DNA of 42,487 nt from Planctomycetales bacterium 71-10 (lineage in GTDB: Bacteria > Planctomycetota > Planctomycetia > Isosphaerales > Isosphaeraceae), in the NCBI GenBank assembly GCA_001898385.1, contig MKTT01000139.1, forward strand, positions 1,961-44,447, given 5' to 3'. Below the pieces are notes generated by a model that was given only the letters and a program-made list of their open reading frames with translations, made no database searches and was not told the DNA's origin. The position numbers and the translations under genes are program-made. Within the stretch, counting starts at the first letter, position 1; every line of letters starts with the position of its first letter. This document shows positions 32,482 to 41,153 of the stretch, piece after piece.

Positions 32482-33336
32482 TCAGCGGCGGCGGGCGTCG
32501 CCCCCCTGCGAGGCGTCGGCCATGACGACGGGGCGGCCTTCGGAGGCGTCGGGGCGGCGGTTCTGGGCGACGAGCGTGCGGAACTGGGCCCGCGTCTCGG
32601 GCGTGGCCTCGGGCTCGCGCATCGCCACGTCGGTCGCCCAGTTGGGGTAGGAGACGACCAGCCGGGTCATCAGCGAGATGAACTGGCCGGCCTCCTTCAC
32701 CTGGTCGTCCAGCAGCTTCTCGATCAGCGGCCGGAAGGTCCGGGCCAGGGTCTTCCAGCCCTTGGAGTCCACCTTCACGAACGCCTCGACGTCGTGCTGG
32801 ATGTACGGCTGCTTGTTGACCTCGCGGTAATACCCGGTGTGCAGCACCAGGACCACGCGGGCCTCGATCTGGGTGCTGCCGCGCGGGCCGCCGACGTAGT
32901 TGAGGTTCGCCAGGATGACGTGGACCTTGGGCGAGCGGAGCACGAACTGCCAGGAGGCCGAGGAGCCCGAGCCGTCGTCGCCCGAGTAGCTGTCGGGGCC
33001 CAGCCGCTTCATCCTCACCGGGTTCTCGGCCAGGTCCTTCCACAACGCCAGCGTGATCGCCGGCTCGTTGACCAGGGACAGGTAGAGCGAGGGGTCGCAC
33101 GGGAACGCCTCGGCTTCCCCCTTGCGATGGAACGTGTGGTCGCGGATGACCTCGGCCACCTGGTCGCGGAACTCGGCCGGGATCTTGTCCATCGGCACGA
33201 CCTGGGCCGGGTCGACCTTCGACCACCCGATCCCCGCGCCCGCCGTCGCGTGCGTCAGGCACGCGCAGAGCGTCAACAGAATCCCGAGGGCCTTCCCGAC
33301 GGCCGAGCTGGATCGGTCGCGGCTGGGTCCGGTCAT
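32482..33336 (-). CDS. Secreted protein of unknown function
   Basis: A 284-residue protein with an N-terminal signal peptide (GKALGILLTLCACLTHATA). The mature part is mixed alpha/beta with no recognisable catalytic motif. It has balanced composition, with segments such as AEFRDQVAEVIRDHTFHRKG and FVLRSPKVHVILANLNYVGG. GGAGCG eight bases before the ATG gives a reasonable ribosome site. Repeated mention of planctomycete-like helical and beta segments does not lead me to a family name. The 363 bases upstream (33337-33699), shared with the divergent HEAT gene, contain no gene and should hold promoters for both. Confidence 0.75.
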   Translation of the reverse strand: MTGPSRDRSSSAVGKALGILLTLCACLTHATAGAGIGWSKVDPAQVVPMDKIPAEFRDQVAEVIRDHTFHRKGEAEAFPCDPSLYLSLVNEPAITLALWKDLAENPVRMKRLGPDSYSGDDGSGSSASWQFVLRSPKVHVILANLNYVGGPRGSTQIEARVVLVLHTGYYREVNKQPYIQHDVEAFVKVDSKGWKTLARTFRPLIEKLLDDQVKEAGQFISLMTRLVVSYPNWATDVAMREPEATPETRAQFRTLVAQNRRPDASEGRPVVMADASQGGDARRR

Positions 33337-33699
33337 GGCGTGCGCTCCATCCTCTTGCCGGCCGAGGCGGGCGCGGTGGTCCCCGGGTCTCCTCCCCCGG
33401 CCCGCGCCTGCATCTCCTACACTCTAGGGATCGGCCTGTCGCCCCCGATTCCTGACCTTCATCCCGTCGACCCGGCAATTTCCGCATTCGGGGGAAGTTT
33501 GGGATATCTGGGCCGTTGCTGAGATTCGGGCGATCCGGCGCGACGGTTCGCACGCGCGTCGGCCGGGGCGGGGGAAAACTGGAGTCGGGATCGAGATCGA
33601 CCTTGCCGGGGCGGCGTTTCTCCCTATGATCCACGCCCATCAGGGAGGCCGGCAGCGGGCCCCCGAGAGATCGGTTCCGAACGAGGCAAGGAGGCCGAC

Positions 33700-34899
33700 A
33701 TGCCACTGGGACGCGGGACGGGACTTGGGATCGCGGGCGGCCTCGCCGTCGCCGCGGCCGGCGCGGGGCTGTTCTGGGCGACGTCGGCGCGGAAGCCCGC
33801 GGGCGCGTCCGCGCCGACGGCGACCGCCGTCGCGGCCCCCTACGGCGAGTCCAGCACGACGGCCGAGCTGGCCGGGGGCCTCCGCTCGGGCGACGCCCGG
33901 GCGCTGGAAGCGGTCCGCTCCCGCGTCGTCGGCAAGGCCGACGCCCCGAAGGAGGCCGTGAACGACGCGGCCATGGACGACTACCTGGAGATCGTCGGGG
34001 CGATGCGGGCGGGCTTCCTCCAGTTCCCGCCGGCCGGCCGGGCCGCCGCGGCGAGCGTCGCCGGCTCGATGCTCGATCGCTTCCGGGTCGACACGGTCTC
34101 GATCAAGTTCCTGGACGCCCTCAAGCCGATCCACGACGTCTACGCCGCCGCCCTCTCCGACGTCGACCCCGAGGTCCGCTTCGTCGCCCTGGGCGAGACG
34201 GCCAAGTTCTGGACGTGGATCCCGGGCCGCACGCTCTCCGAGATCGACGAGCTGAAGGTCTCGGAGTGGAAGGAAGGGATCCACCCGGCGGTGGTCCGCT
34301 GCCTGGCCAACGCCGACGTCCGCACCCGCGCCGCGGCGATCTACTCGCTGGGCTTCCTGCCGATCGAGGCCGCCGCCGCCCCGGCCCTGGCCTACGCCGA
34401 GGACCCGGCCGTCGAGGTCCGCCGCCAGGTGATCATCTCCTTCGCCGCCCGCCGCGGGCTGCTGACCGAGGACGCGCTGATCCAGCGCATCCACGACGAG
34501 GACCTGGCGATCCGCGAGGCCGCCTTCGCCGCCCTGAAGCTCCGCGGGCTGAACCAGGAGCAGATCAGCCTGGGCGTCATGATGACCAGCCCCCGGGCCG
34601 ACCAGCGGGCCTCGGTGATCGCCCTGGTCAAGGACCGCACCGACATCGACCCCATCGTCTGGCTCATGCGGCTCACCCACGACAAGGACGACAGCGTCCG
34701 CATCCGCGCCGTCGAGGCCCTGGGCGCCCAGAAGACCGACGACGCCTCCGTGAAGCGCCGGATCGTCGAGATGGCCCAGTCCGACGCCTCCGAGCAGGTC
34801 CGCCAGGCCGCCAGCAAGCAGATGCCCACGGCCGAGGAGACCACCGCCTCGCTCCCCCCCCTCCCCGGCTCGTCCCTGCTCAACCCCAAGGCCAACTGA
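33700..34899 (+). CDS. Membrane-anchored HEAT-repeat protein
   Basis: A 399-residue protein with an N-terminal hydrophobic anchor (GLGIAGGLAVAAAGAGLFWA) and an Ala/Thr-rich linker. From about residue 140 come HEAT-type helical repeats, for example DVDPEVRFVALGETAKF, NADVRTRAAAIYSLGF, DPAVEVRRQVIISFAARRG, EDLAIREAAFAALKLRG, KDDSVRIRAVEALGA and ASEQVRQAASKQM. Such solenoids usually serve as protein-binding scaffolds. AAGGAGG six bases ahead of the ATG is a strong ribosome site, and a clear intrinsic terminator follows the stop, so it is a single-gene unit. The partner is unknown. Confidence 0.85.
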   Translation: MPLGRGTGLGIAGGLAVAAAGAGLFWATSARKPAGASAPTATAVAAPYGESSTTAELAGGLRSGDARALEAVRSRVVGKADAPKEAVNDAAMDDYLEIVGAMRAGFLQFPPAGRAAAASVAGSMLDRFRVDTVSIKFLDALKPIHDVYAAALSDVDPEVRFVALGETAKFWTWIPGRTLSEIDELKVSEWKEGIHPAVVRCLANADVRTRAAAIYSLGFLPIEAAAAPALAYAEDPAVEVRRQVIISFAARRGLLTEDALIQRIHDEDLAIREAAFAALKLRGLNQEQISLGVMMTSPRADQRASVIALVKDRTDIDPIVWLMRLTHDKDDSVRIRAVEALGAQKTDDASVKRRIVEMAQSDASEQVRQAASKQMPTAEETTASLPPLPGSSLLNPKAN

Positions 34900-34924
34900 G
34901 CCTCGCCGGGGCCGATCCCACCAT

Positions 34925-34968
34925 CCGACGGCGCGACCGCCCAGGCGGCCCGCGCCGTCGGTGCTTTT
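34925..34968 (+). terminator. Intrinsic terminator of the HEAT-repeat gene
   Basis: CCGACGGCGCG at 34925-34935 pairs perfectly with CGCGCCGTCGG at 34951-34961. Inside the loop, CCGCC and GGCGG extend the pairing. TGCTTTT follows. It lies 26 bases after the stop. Only the plus-strand side has a T-run, so it serves the HEAT gene and not ribF. Confidence 0.8.
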
Positions 34969-34991
34969 CGAAGTCGCCCGATCCCCGCGCG

Positions 34992-35939
34992 TCAGTCCGC
35001 CTCGCAGACGCGGCGGGCCTCCTCGACGTCGCGGGCGATCTGGTCGAGCAGGTCGTCGAGGCCGGCGAAGGCGCGGGTGGGGCGGAGGCGCCGGAGGAAG
35101 TCCATCTCCACGACCCGGCCGTACAGGTCGCCGCGGAAGCCGATCAGGTGGGCCTCGACCTTGTGGAGCTGCTCGCCGAACGTGGGGTTGGGGCCGATGT
35201 TGCAGGCGGCCGGCCAGGGGGTCGGCGGCGCGTCGTCGGCGTTCGGGACGAGCACGCGGGCGGCGTAGACGCCCTCGGCGGGGATGAGGACGTCGACCTC
35301 GTCCAGGTTGGCGGTCGGGACCCCGATCCCCGCGCCGCGGCCCGCGCCGTGAGAGACGACGCCGCGGATCCGGTGAGGCCGGCCCAGCAGCTCGCGGGCC
35401 TCGGCGACGTCGCCTTCGACCAGGGTCTTGCGGATCCGAGAGGAGGAGATCATCCGGCCGTCGTCGGTGGTCAGGGGCTCGGCGACGTGGAGGTCGATCC
35501 CCGCCTCGTCGCACCACTTCCCCAGCACGCCGACGTCGCCGCGGCGGTCGCGGCCGAAGAAGAAGTTCGGGCCCTCGACCATCCCCCGGACGCCGAACTG
35601 GGCCATCACGACCTGTTCGAAGAACTCGCGGGCCGACAGCCCCAGCAGCCACGGGCCGGTCTTGAAGACCGCGACGTCCGTCACGCCGGCCGCCGCCAAC
35701 AGCTCGATCTCCCGCTCCAGCCAGACGAGCGGCTCGGGGACCTGATCGGGCCGGAGCAAGGTGGCGGGGTGGGGGTGGAACGTCACGGCCAGCGCCGGGG
35801 CCCCGGCGGCCCGGGCGCGGGCGACCAGCTCGGAGATCAGGCGGGCGTGGCCCCGGTGGACGCCGTCGAAGTTGCCGATCGTGACGTACGCCCCTCGCGC
35901 GCGGGCGGGGAAGTCACGGACGTTCTCGATCGTGATCAC
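34992..35939 (-). CDS. ribF: Bifunctional riboflavin kinase / FAD synthetase
   Basis: Phosphorylates riboflavin to FMN and adenylates FMN to FAD in the cytoplasm. It is 315 residues, the normal bifunctional length. The N-terminal nucleotidyltransferase has IGNFDGVHRGH and TFHPHP, then GPNFFFGRDRRGD and the ISSSRIR signature. The C-terminal flavokinase has GRGAGIGVPTANL (the PTAN motif that binds magnesium and nucleotide) and NIGPNPTFG, followed by VEAHLIGF with the catalytic Glu. It is a single-gene unit here, divergent from the oxidoreductase-like gene. Confidence 0.95.
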   Translation of the reverse strand: MITIENVRDFPARARGAYVTIGNFDGVHRGHARLISELVARARAAGAPALAVTFHPHPATLLRPDQVPEPLVWLEREIELLAAAGVTDVAVFKTGPWLLGLSAREFFEQVVMAQFGVRGMVEGPNFFFGRDRRGDVGVLGKWCDEAGIDLHVAEPLTTDDGRMISSSRIRKTLVEGDVAEARELLGRPHRIRGVVSHGAGRGAGIGVPTANLDEVDVLIPAEGVYAARVLVPNADDAPPTPWPAACNIGPNPTFGEQLHKVEAHLIGFRGDLYGRVVEMDFLRRLRPTRAFAGLDDLLDQIARDVEEARRVCEAD

Positions 35940-36055
35940 CGACGCTCATCCCCTTGAATCGATCGCCACGACGCCCCATGTTGGAGAAATTATCGCCCGC
36001 GCGCCCCGGCGCGGTCAATCCGACCGGCCCCGCGCCGGGGAGGCCGGAGCGCACG

Positions 36056-37048
36056 ATGCGGATCGCGATCCTCGGCGACGGGGCGGCCGAACGGGCCTGG
36101 TTCGAAGCCCTCAGCCCGCGCGACGGCCTGAGGGTCGTCCGGGCGGCGGAGGGCGAGGCCGCGGCCGACGTCCTCGTCCTCGGCGGCCCGCCCGCCGCCC
36201 GCGCCGACGTCCTGCGCCGCGCGACGGTCGCCGGCCCCCTCGTGATCTGCCTCCACCCGCCGGGGCCGGACGACCTGGCGTACCTCCACGCGTCCGGGCG
36301 CGTCGTCCCGGACCTGCCGATGCGGCTCCACCCCGCGGTCGATCGCCTGCGCCGGGCCCTGGCCGACGGCTCGCTGGGCGAATGCCGCTCGATCCTCTAC
36401 CAGGTCCCCGCGCCGGGGGGGGACCTCCTCGACGCCTTCGCGCGCTCGGTCGACGTGCTCCGCGCGCTGCTGGGCGAATTCGATTCGGTGACGGCCTCGG
36501 GCGACCCCGAGGGGCCGGAGCCGGAGTACGACCTGATGGTCCGCCTGCGGTCCCGCTCCGGTCGGCTCGCGGAGCTTCGGATCACGCGCGACGCCGAGCC
36601 GACGGCCCGGCTGACGGCCTCGGGGTCGACGTTCCCCATCGACGACCGTCCCGGCTGGTCGCCTCACGCCGCGCTCCTGGACACGCTGGGCACGCCCGCG
36701 GCCCCGACGCTGGAAGACGGCGTCCGCGCGATGGAGCTGACCCGGGCCGTCCGTCGCAGCCTGAAATCGAGGCGCACCGTCGACGTCCGCCCCGCCCCGC
36801 TGTCCGCCGAGGCCGCGTTCAAGTCGTCGATGGCGACGATCGGCTGCCTGATGCTGCTGGGGGCCGTCGCCCTCTTCGCCGCCGCCTCCGCGGCCCGGGC
36901 GCTGGGCTTCGAATCGGCCGCGAAGCTCGTGTACATCATCCCCCCCGCGCTGGCCGCGTTCCTGCTGGCAGCCTGGGTGCGAAGGCCGGGCCCGTCATCC
37001 GAAGCCCCCTCTCCCGCCGGGAGAGGGCGGCCGCGCAACGGCGGGTGA
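36056..37048 (+). CDS. Degenerate Gfo/Idh/MocA oxidoreductase-like protein with C-terminal membrane spans
   Basis: A 330-residue protein. The beginning MRIAILGDGAAERAWFEAL resembles a Rossmann fold, but the glycine motif is degenerate, and no convincing catalytic EKP motif follows. The middle resembles the C-terminal domain of Gfo/Idh/MocA enzymes (FARSVDVLRALLGEFDSVTA). Two hydrophobic segments close it (IGCLMLLGAVALFAAASAA and LVYIIPPALAAFLLAAWV). The final ~17 residues (SSEAPSPAGRGRPRNGG) and the stop come from repeat unit E, so the original C-terminus was probably shorter or different. ATG 36056 has GGAG six bases upstream. Enzymatic activity is doubtful; function unknown. Confidence 0.68.
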   Translation: MRIAILGDGAAERAWFEALSPRDGLRVVRAAEGEAAADVLVLGGPPAARADVLRRATVAGPLVICLHPPGPDDLAYLHASGRVVPDLPMRLHPAVDRLRRALADGSLGECRSILYQVPAPGGDLLDAFARSVDVLRALLGEFDSVTASGDPEGPEPEYDLMVRLRSRSGRLAELRITRDAEPTARLTASGSTFPIDDRPGWSPHAALLDTLGTPAAPTLEDGVRAMELTRAVRRSLKSRRTVDVRPAPLSAEAAFKSSMATIGCLMLLGAVALFAAASAARALGFESAAKLVYIIPPALAAFLLAAWVRRPGPSSEAPSPAGRGRPRNGG

Positions 37049-37165
37049 GGGTCGCCGGAGCGCGGAGGGCGTGGCGGTCTCGCCGACGCCAGACCGAGGC
37101 TATGCGTACAGGTCCGGCGACCCTCACCCGGCCCTCCGGGCCGCCCTCTCCCGGCGGGAGAGGGG
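37005..37165. repeat. Inverted-repeat doublet of a second REP-like family
   Basis: Unit E (37005-37058) and unit F (37114-37165) are near-perfect reverse complements over about 52 bases, built on CCGGCGACCCTCACCC at the inner end and CCCTCTCCCGGCGGGAGAGG at the outer end. The layout mirrors the composite elements near 3.7 kb and 25.8 kb, but the sequence belongs to a different subfamily. The spacer is about 55 bases. It sits in a convergent gap and reaches into the 3' end of the oxidoreductase-like gene. Confidence 0.82.
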
Positions 37166-37178
37166 ACGAATCCGGGCC

Positions 37179-38138
37179 TCAATCCTCGTCTTCATCCTCC
37201 CCCGCGTCCGGGTGGAGCGGGTCGTCGGGGTCGAAGAAGAGGTCGCCGAGGCCGAAGGGGGCGTGCTGGCCGCCGAGGGCGCGGCGCTTGCGGCGGGCGA
37301 GGGCGTCGAGGTCGGTCGCCTCGTCGCCGAGGACCTTCGCCAGCGCCTCGCGCCAGGCGGCGTCGCGGCCGAGGGGATGGGCCGGGTCCTGGGCGATCCG
37401 CTTCAGGGCGAAGCGGACGATGTTGATGCCGTCGCGAGGCGAGAAATCCAGCTTCAGCGCGTGGGCCCCCTGGAGGAACTCCACGGTCAGGGCCAGCAGC
37501 TCGGGCTCGGCGAACGGCAGGTGGTATTGCAGGATGGCCATCTCGTCGTCGCGGTCGGGGAAGCCGAGTTCCAGCGTGGGCTGGAGCCGCGACAGGATGT
37601 AGTCGGGGACCTCGTAGGTCGACTCATCCTCGTTCATCGTCACGCAGACGCGGAACTCGGGGTCGGCGGGGATGGTGATCCCGGCGACGATGCTCTCGAC
37701 GGTGCGGCGGTGGTCGAGCAGCGGGGCGAGGCTCGCCCACGACTTCTCGTTCATCCGGTTCCCCTCGTCCAGCACGCAGACGCCGCCGACGAGCATCGCC
37801 GTGACCAGCGGCGAGGCGTGGTACGCGATCCGGCCGCTCTCGGCCAGGACGGGCGTGACCAGCAGGTCTTCCGGGCGGGTGTCCGCCGTGCACTGGGCGA
37901 TGTACAGCGGCCGGCCCCGCAGCTTCGCCGCGGCCGAGGCCAGCGTCGTCTTGCCGATCCCCGGCGGGCCGATCAGCCGCGGCGACAGCGGCCGGTCGCG
38001 CGGGTCGACCGTCAGCCAGCAGGCCGAGAGTTGCTTCAGGACCTCGTCCTGGCCGATCCACGCCTGGTCCGCCGCGGCCGGCTCCGCCAGGTGGAGCGTC
38101 ACCCCGCCGATCTCCCGCGTCTTCCCGACTCCGGCCAT
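37179..38138 (-). CDS. MoxR-type AAA+ ATPase
   Basis: A 319-residue AAA+ ATPase of the MoxR group, which usually helps assemble or insert metals into partner proteins. Walker A is GPPGIGKTTLA, Walker B VCVLDEGNRMNE, sensor 1 lies in VCVTMNEDES, and the Arg finger region is DYILSRLQPTLELGFP. The C-terminal lid domain is followed by an acidic tail (AGEDEDED). AGAGGTGG seven bases before ATG 38138 supports the start. MoxR genes normally sit beside a VWA-domain gene. None is visible here on either side, so its partner is distant or the gene is solitary. Confidence 0.88.
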   Translation of the reverse strand: MAGVGKTREIGGVTLHLAEPAAADQAWIGQDEVLKQLSACWLTVDPRDRPLSPRLIGPPGIGKTTLASAAAKLRGRPLYIAQCTADTRPEDLLVTPVLAESGRIAYHASPLVTAMLVGGVCVLDEGNRMNEKSWASLAPLLDHRRTVESIVAGITIPADPEFRVCVTMNEDESTYEVPDYILSRLQPTLELGFPDRDDEMAILQYHLPFAEPELLALTVEFLQGAHALKLDFSPRDGINIVRFALKRIAQDPAHPLGRDAAWREALAKVLGDEATDLDALARRKRRALGGQHAPFGLGDLFFDPDDPLHPDAGEDEDED

Positions 38139-38396
38139 GTGTCGCCACCTCTCGCCCGGCCCCACCGTCGACAACGGAACGTCGACGGCATTCTAACCGG
38201 GACGGCCGGCCGTCGCCCGACATGGGGTTTCGCCGGGAGAGGCGACGTCCCCTTGCGCCGGCGGCGGGGGGGGGAGACCGGGGGCGTGGCGCAGCGTCCC
38301 CCTGAGTTCGACTTGTGCAGTTTTTGAGCCCGCCTCGGGAGGTGCGATGAGGGGGCGAACAGACCTTCTCATCCGGCGCCGGCCGAGACGGACTCG

Positions 38397-38630
38397 ATGG
38401 CCGTTCTACCCGAGACTCCCGGCGGGTTCTGGGACGACTTCGCTCCGATCTTCACCCGGCCCGCCTCCCGACGGTTCCCGATCCCGGTCGGGTCGGCGAC
38501 CCTCGCCGTCGGCCGTCGCACGATCGCCGACGCGTTTCGGGCGGCCGGCGTGCCGGCCGTCGGGGCGCCTTCCGTCTGCCGACGCGTCTCCTCCGCGGAT
38601 CGGCCCGCTCGTTCGACGGCTTCCTGCGTT
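38397..38630 (+). pseudogene. N-terminal remnant of an insertion-sequence transposase
   Basis: The frame starting at ATG 38397 reads MAVLPETPGGFWDDFAPIF, then FTRPASRRFPIPVG, and GRRTIADAFRAAGV. This pattern (an FxxDFxPxF stretch, then RPxxRRF, then GRRTxxxxxRxxG) is the start of the DDE transposases related to IS701/IS4 that are abundant in planctomycetes. The weaker match APSVCRRVSSADRP may be the decayed SYHRVFSSARW segment. No DDE catalytic domain follows; the frame runs into the antisense 3' end of the glycosidase-like gene and stops being transposase-like. It is a 5' fragment only, with a possible element end near 38310-38345. Confidence 0.6.
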
Positions 38631-41022
38631 ACGGCTCCAGGGCGATCGGGCCTCCGGCCGGATGCTCGGCGCCGTTGACGACGACCCGCTTCACGCCCGG
38701 CGCGGGCGGGACGTGCAGGACGAGCTTCGCGGGCTTGCGACGCCAACGCGGGGCGAAGGCGACGTCCAGGGCCTCGCCGTCGGCGGAGAGGCCGAAGGAG
38801 AGGTCGACGGGGCCGAACTCGGTCGGCATGTTCTCGAACCGTGTGCGACGCTCCTTCGACGTCCACGCCGTCGGCGCGAGGCGGAGCAGGTGCAGGTTCC
38901 CCGGCTCCAGCGCGTCGTCGATCACCGAGAGCCGCATCGCGTGGAACATCAGCGCGCCGGGGGCGGGCAGGTTCGAGATCCCGTGACGATGCTCGAATCC
39001 GCTGAAGGTCTGCTGCGACATGCTCGCGGCCAGCAGGGCGTACATCCCCTCCAGGAACCGGGCGCGGTCGCCCGTCCTCCACGACGCGAGGATGTTGAAG
39101 CTGTAGCAGGGCTCGCAGCTCGAAATCTCATGGACCAGCACGGGCCGCTGGTGCATGTGGCCGCGGGGATCGTACAGCTTCTGATAGGGGCCCTCGCGGA
39201 AGAACGCCAGGGCGTCCTGCATCAGCGGGTCGTCGGCGTCGAGGAGGCCGGACCAGGCGAGGACGAGCGGGCCGGTGTCCAGGTAGAACGGGTGCGTCCG
39301 GAGGTCCGGCCCGGAGACGACCGACGGGACCGCCAATCGCGTGCGGCCGGCGTCGTCGGTCCAGGTGGGCGACTTGGCGGCGGCCTCGCGATAAGCCTTC
39401 TGGAACGCCTCCTTGTAGGCGACGGCCTCGGCCGCGTATTCGTCGGCCTCGGGGTGGCCGATGCGCCGCAGGAACCGGGCGGCGGTCTCCAGCCCCTTGT
39501 AGTTCCAGGCGTCGTTCCAGACGGCCTGCGCGGGGATTCCGGTGTCGGTCGCCACGGCGGGGGGGAGGATCCCCCTCGCTCCCTCGTAGTTCGTTCGCGC
39601 CCGCGCGTCCTTCAGGAAGGCGCACGCCTTCAGGATCGGGTCGGTCCAATGCTCGACGAACGCCTCGTCGTCGGTCAGGAGCGCGTGCAGGGCGACGGAG
39701 TGCAGGATCGACCCGTGGTCGGTCAGCCAGTCGATCGAGCTGAGCTGCTGGGGGGCGCCGAAGTATCCGGGGTGCTTCTCGTAGGACGAGCCGGGCGGCT
39801 TGGTGGATCCCTGGTAGGTGCGGAAGATCTCCAGGTTGTCGGCCGTGAACTCGTGCCAGCCGAGCAGGTCCAGCAGCATGTGCGAGGCCATGCACGTCGG
39901 CGTCGGCCAGAGGGTGTCGTAGTTCCACGAGCCGGTGAGCATCGCCCGATCGCCGTTTTCGGGGTTGGTCTCCGAGGTCACGCGGGCGATCTCGACCATC
40001 CGGCGCACGGCGCGGTTGACGTGGGGCTCGGGCGTGTCGACGACGGCCGCCGTCGCGGGCCGCCGGGACCAGTAGGCGTCGGCCTGGGCGAGCGCGGCGT
40101 CGAAGCCCAGGTCGGCCTCGGCGCGGGCCTCGGCCGGGTCGCCGGGGATCATCGGCAGGACCAGGTCGACGCGGGCGTCCTTGACGGCCGGCATGGAGAC
40201 CTGGAGGTAGTAGTCCCGGCTGCCGGCGTCGCGCTCGATCAGGAGGGCCGACCCGGAATCGGTCATCGCCGTGAGACGGATCCGGCCGTCGGGCTCGACC
40301 AGACGGGCGTGCGACAGCTTGCCGATCGCGTAGGAGTCGCGCGAGAGGGGCCGGGGGTAGGTCGCCCGCTTCGGGTGGACGGTCAGGTTCTCCTGCTTCC
40401 ACATGCTCCGCTGCATCTGCGCCGGGTCGCCGATGTGGACCATCATCGTCGCGGCCTTGGGGGCCTCGATCGGGTCGACGTCCTCGACGCGGAAGCGGAC
40501 CCACAGGGAGATCGGCTCCTTGCCCGTCGCGACCGGCCCGCCGCCGGGGACGTGCGCGAAGACCTCCTGTCGCACCACGACGCCGGTGTTGCCGGTGAAG
40601 GTCGTCATCGGCCAGCGGGTGTAGAGCAGGGGGGCCGCGTGGCCGTCGTCCCAGCCCTGCATGCCGACGCCGCCGTCGGGCCGGCTGCTCAACTGGTACG
40701 GGTGGTCGAACGAGGGGGGCAGCTTGCCGTCGGGCGCGGCCGAGACCGTGAGCTGCACGCCCCGGCCGCCGAATGGGTTCAGATAGGTCTTGATCGGCGT
40801 GCCGTTGATGTTCGTCAGCGGGTGCGGGTCCGCCACGACCGTGCCATTGTACAGCAGGTTGAACCGGAACGGATGGTTGGGCAGCCCGACGGCCGTCCAG
40901 ACGTTCTGCATCGGAGGGAACCAGCCCTTCGCCGCCTCGAAGTCCGGCTCGCCCGCCGTCGCCCGCGGGGCGAGGCAGGCCGTCGCGGCCAGCGCGAGCG
41001 TCGCCTTCACCATGCTCCTCAT
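38629..41022 (-). CDS. Secreted glycosidase-like protein, six-hairpin type
   Basis: A 797-residue protein with a signal peptide (MVKATLALAATACLAPRATA). The N-terminal ~280 residues are beta-rich, as in the super-sandwich domain of such enzymes. An (alpha/alpha)6-like region follows from about residue 320, with GSWNYDTLWPTPTCMASHMLL, WNDAWNYKGLETAARFLRR and SCEPCYSFNILASWRTGDRARF. A short beta domain ends it (KLVLHVPPAPGVKRVVVNG). Likely an exported glycoside hydrolase or lyase; the exact family and substrate cannot be named from inspection, and catalytic acids are not assigned. It shares strand with the following glycosidase-like gene, 131 bases upstream of it, suggesting a common carbohydrate locus. 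Confidence 0.78.
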   Translation of the reverse strand: MRSMVKATLALAATACLAPRATAGEPDFEAAKGWFPPMQNVWTAVGLPNHPFRFNLLYNGTVVADPHPLTNINGTPIKTYLNPFGGRGVQLTVSAAPDGKLPPSFDHPYQLSSRPDGGVGMQGWDDGHAAPLLYTRWPMTTFTGNTGVVVRQEVFAHVPGGGPVATGKEPISLWVRFRVEDVDPIEAPKAATMMVHIGDPAQMQRSMWKQENLTVHPKRATYPRPLSRDSYAIGKLSHARLVEPDGRIRLTAMTDSGSALLIERDAGSRDYYLQVSMPAVKDARVDLVLPMIPGDPAEARAEADLGFDAALAQADAYWSRRPATAAVVDTPEPHVNRAVRRMVEIARVTSETNPENGDRAMLTGSWNYDTLWPTPTCMASHMLLDLLGWHEFTADNLEIFRTYQGSTKPPGSSYEKHPGYFGAPQQLSSIDWLTDHGSILHSVALHALLTDDEAFVEHWTDPILKACAFLKDARARTNYEGARGILPPAVATDTGIPAQAVWNDAWNYKGLETAARFLRRIGHPEADEYAAEAVAYKEAFQKAYREAAAKSPTWTDDAGRTRLAVPSVVSGPDLRTHPFYLDTGPLVLAWSGLLDADDPLMQDALAFFREGPYQKLYDPRGHMHQRPVLVHEISSCEPCYSFNILASWRTGDRARFLEGMYALLAASMSQQTFSGFEHRHGISNLPAPGALMFHAMRLSVIDDALEPGNLHLLRLAPTAWTSKERRTRFENMPTEFGPVDLSFGLSADGEALDVAFAPRWRRKPAKLVLHVPPAPGVKRVVVNGAEHPAGGPIALEP

Positions 41023-41112
41023 GATCGAATCCTCACGGGTCCACTCGTCTCTGCGGCGGGCCGGCCGCCGCTCCGTCCGGACATGCTAAGGGGGGCGCGC
41101 GACGCGACGCCA

Positions 41113-41141
41113 GAAATTATTTCCAAAATCGGAAATTTTCC
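41113..41141. promoter_or_regulatory. Paired AT-rich near-palindromes upstream of the glycosidase-like gene
   Basis: GAAATTATTTCC at 41113-41124 and GGAAATTTTCC at 41131-41141 are similar dyads spaced about 18 bases apart, centre to centre. They form a sharp AT-rich patch in very GC-rich DNA, about 90-120 bases upstream of the glycosidase-like start at 41022. This suits a regulator-binding or promoter region, but no regulator is identified. Confidence 0.4.
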
Positions 41142-41153
41142 GCCGGATGCCGA

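Noticed and set aside
38369..39082. 237-residue minus-strand frame at the glycosidase 3' end
   Set aside because: Out of frame with the recognised glycosidase and of Arg/Ala/Pro-only composition; the IS remnant on the plus strand explains the conserved-looking words.
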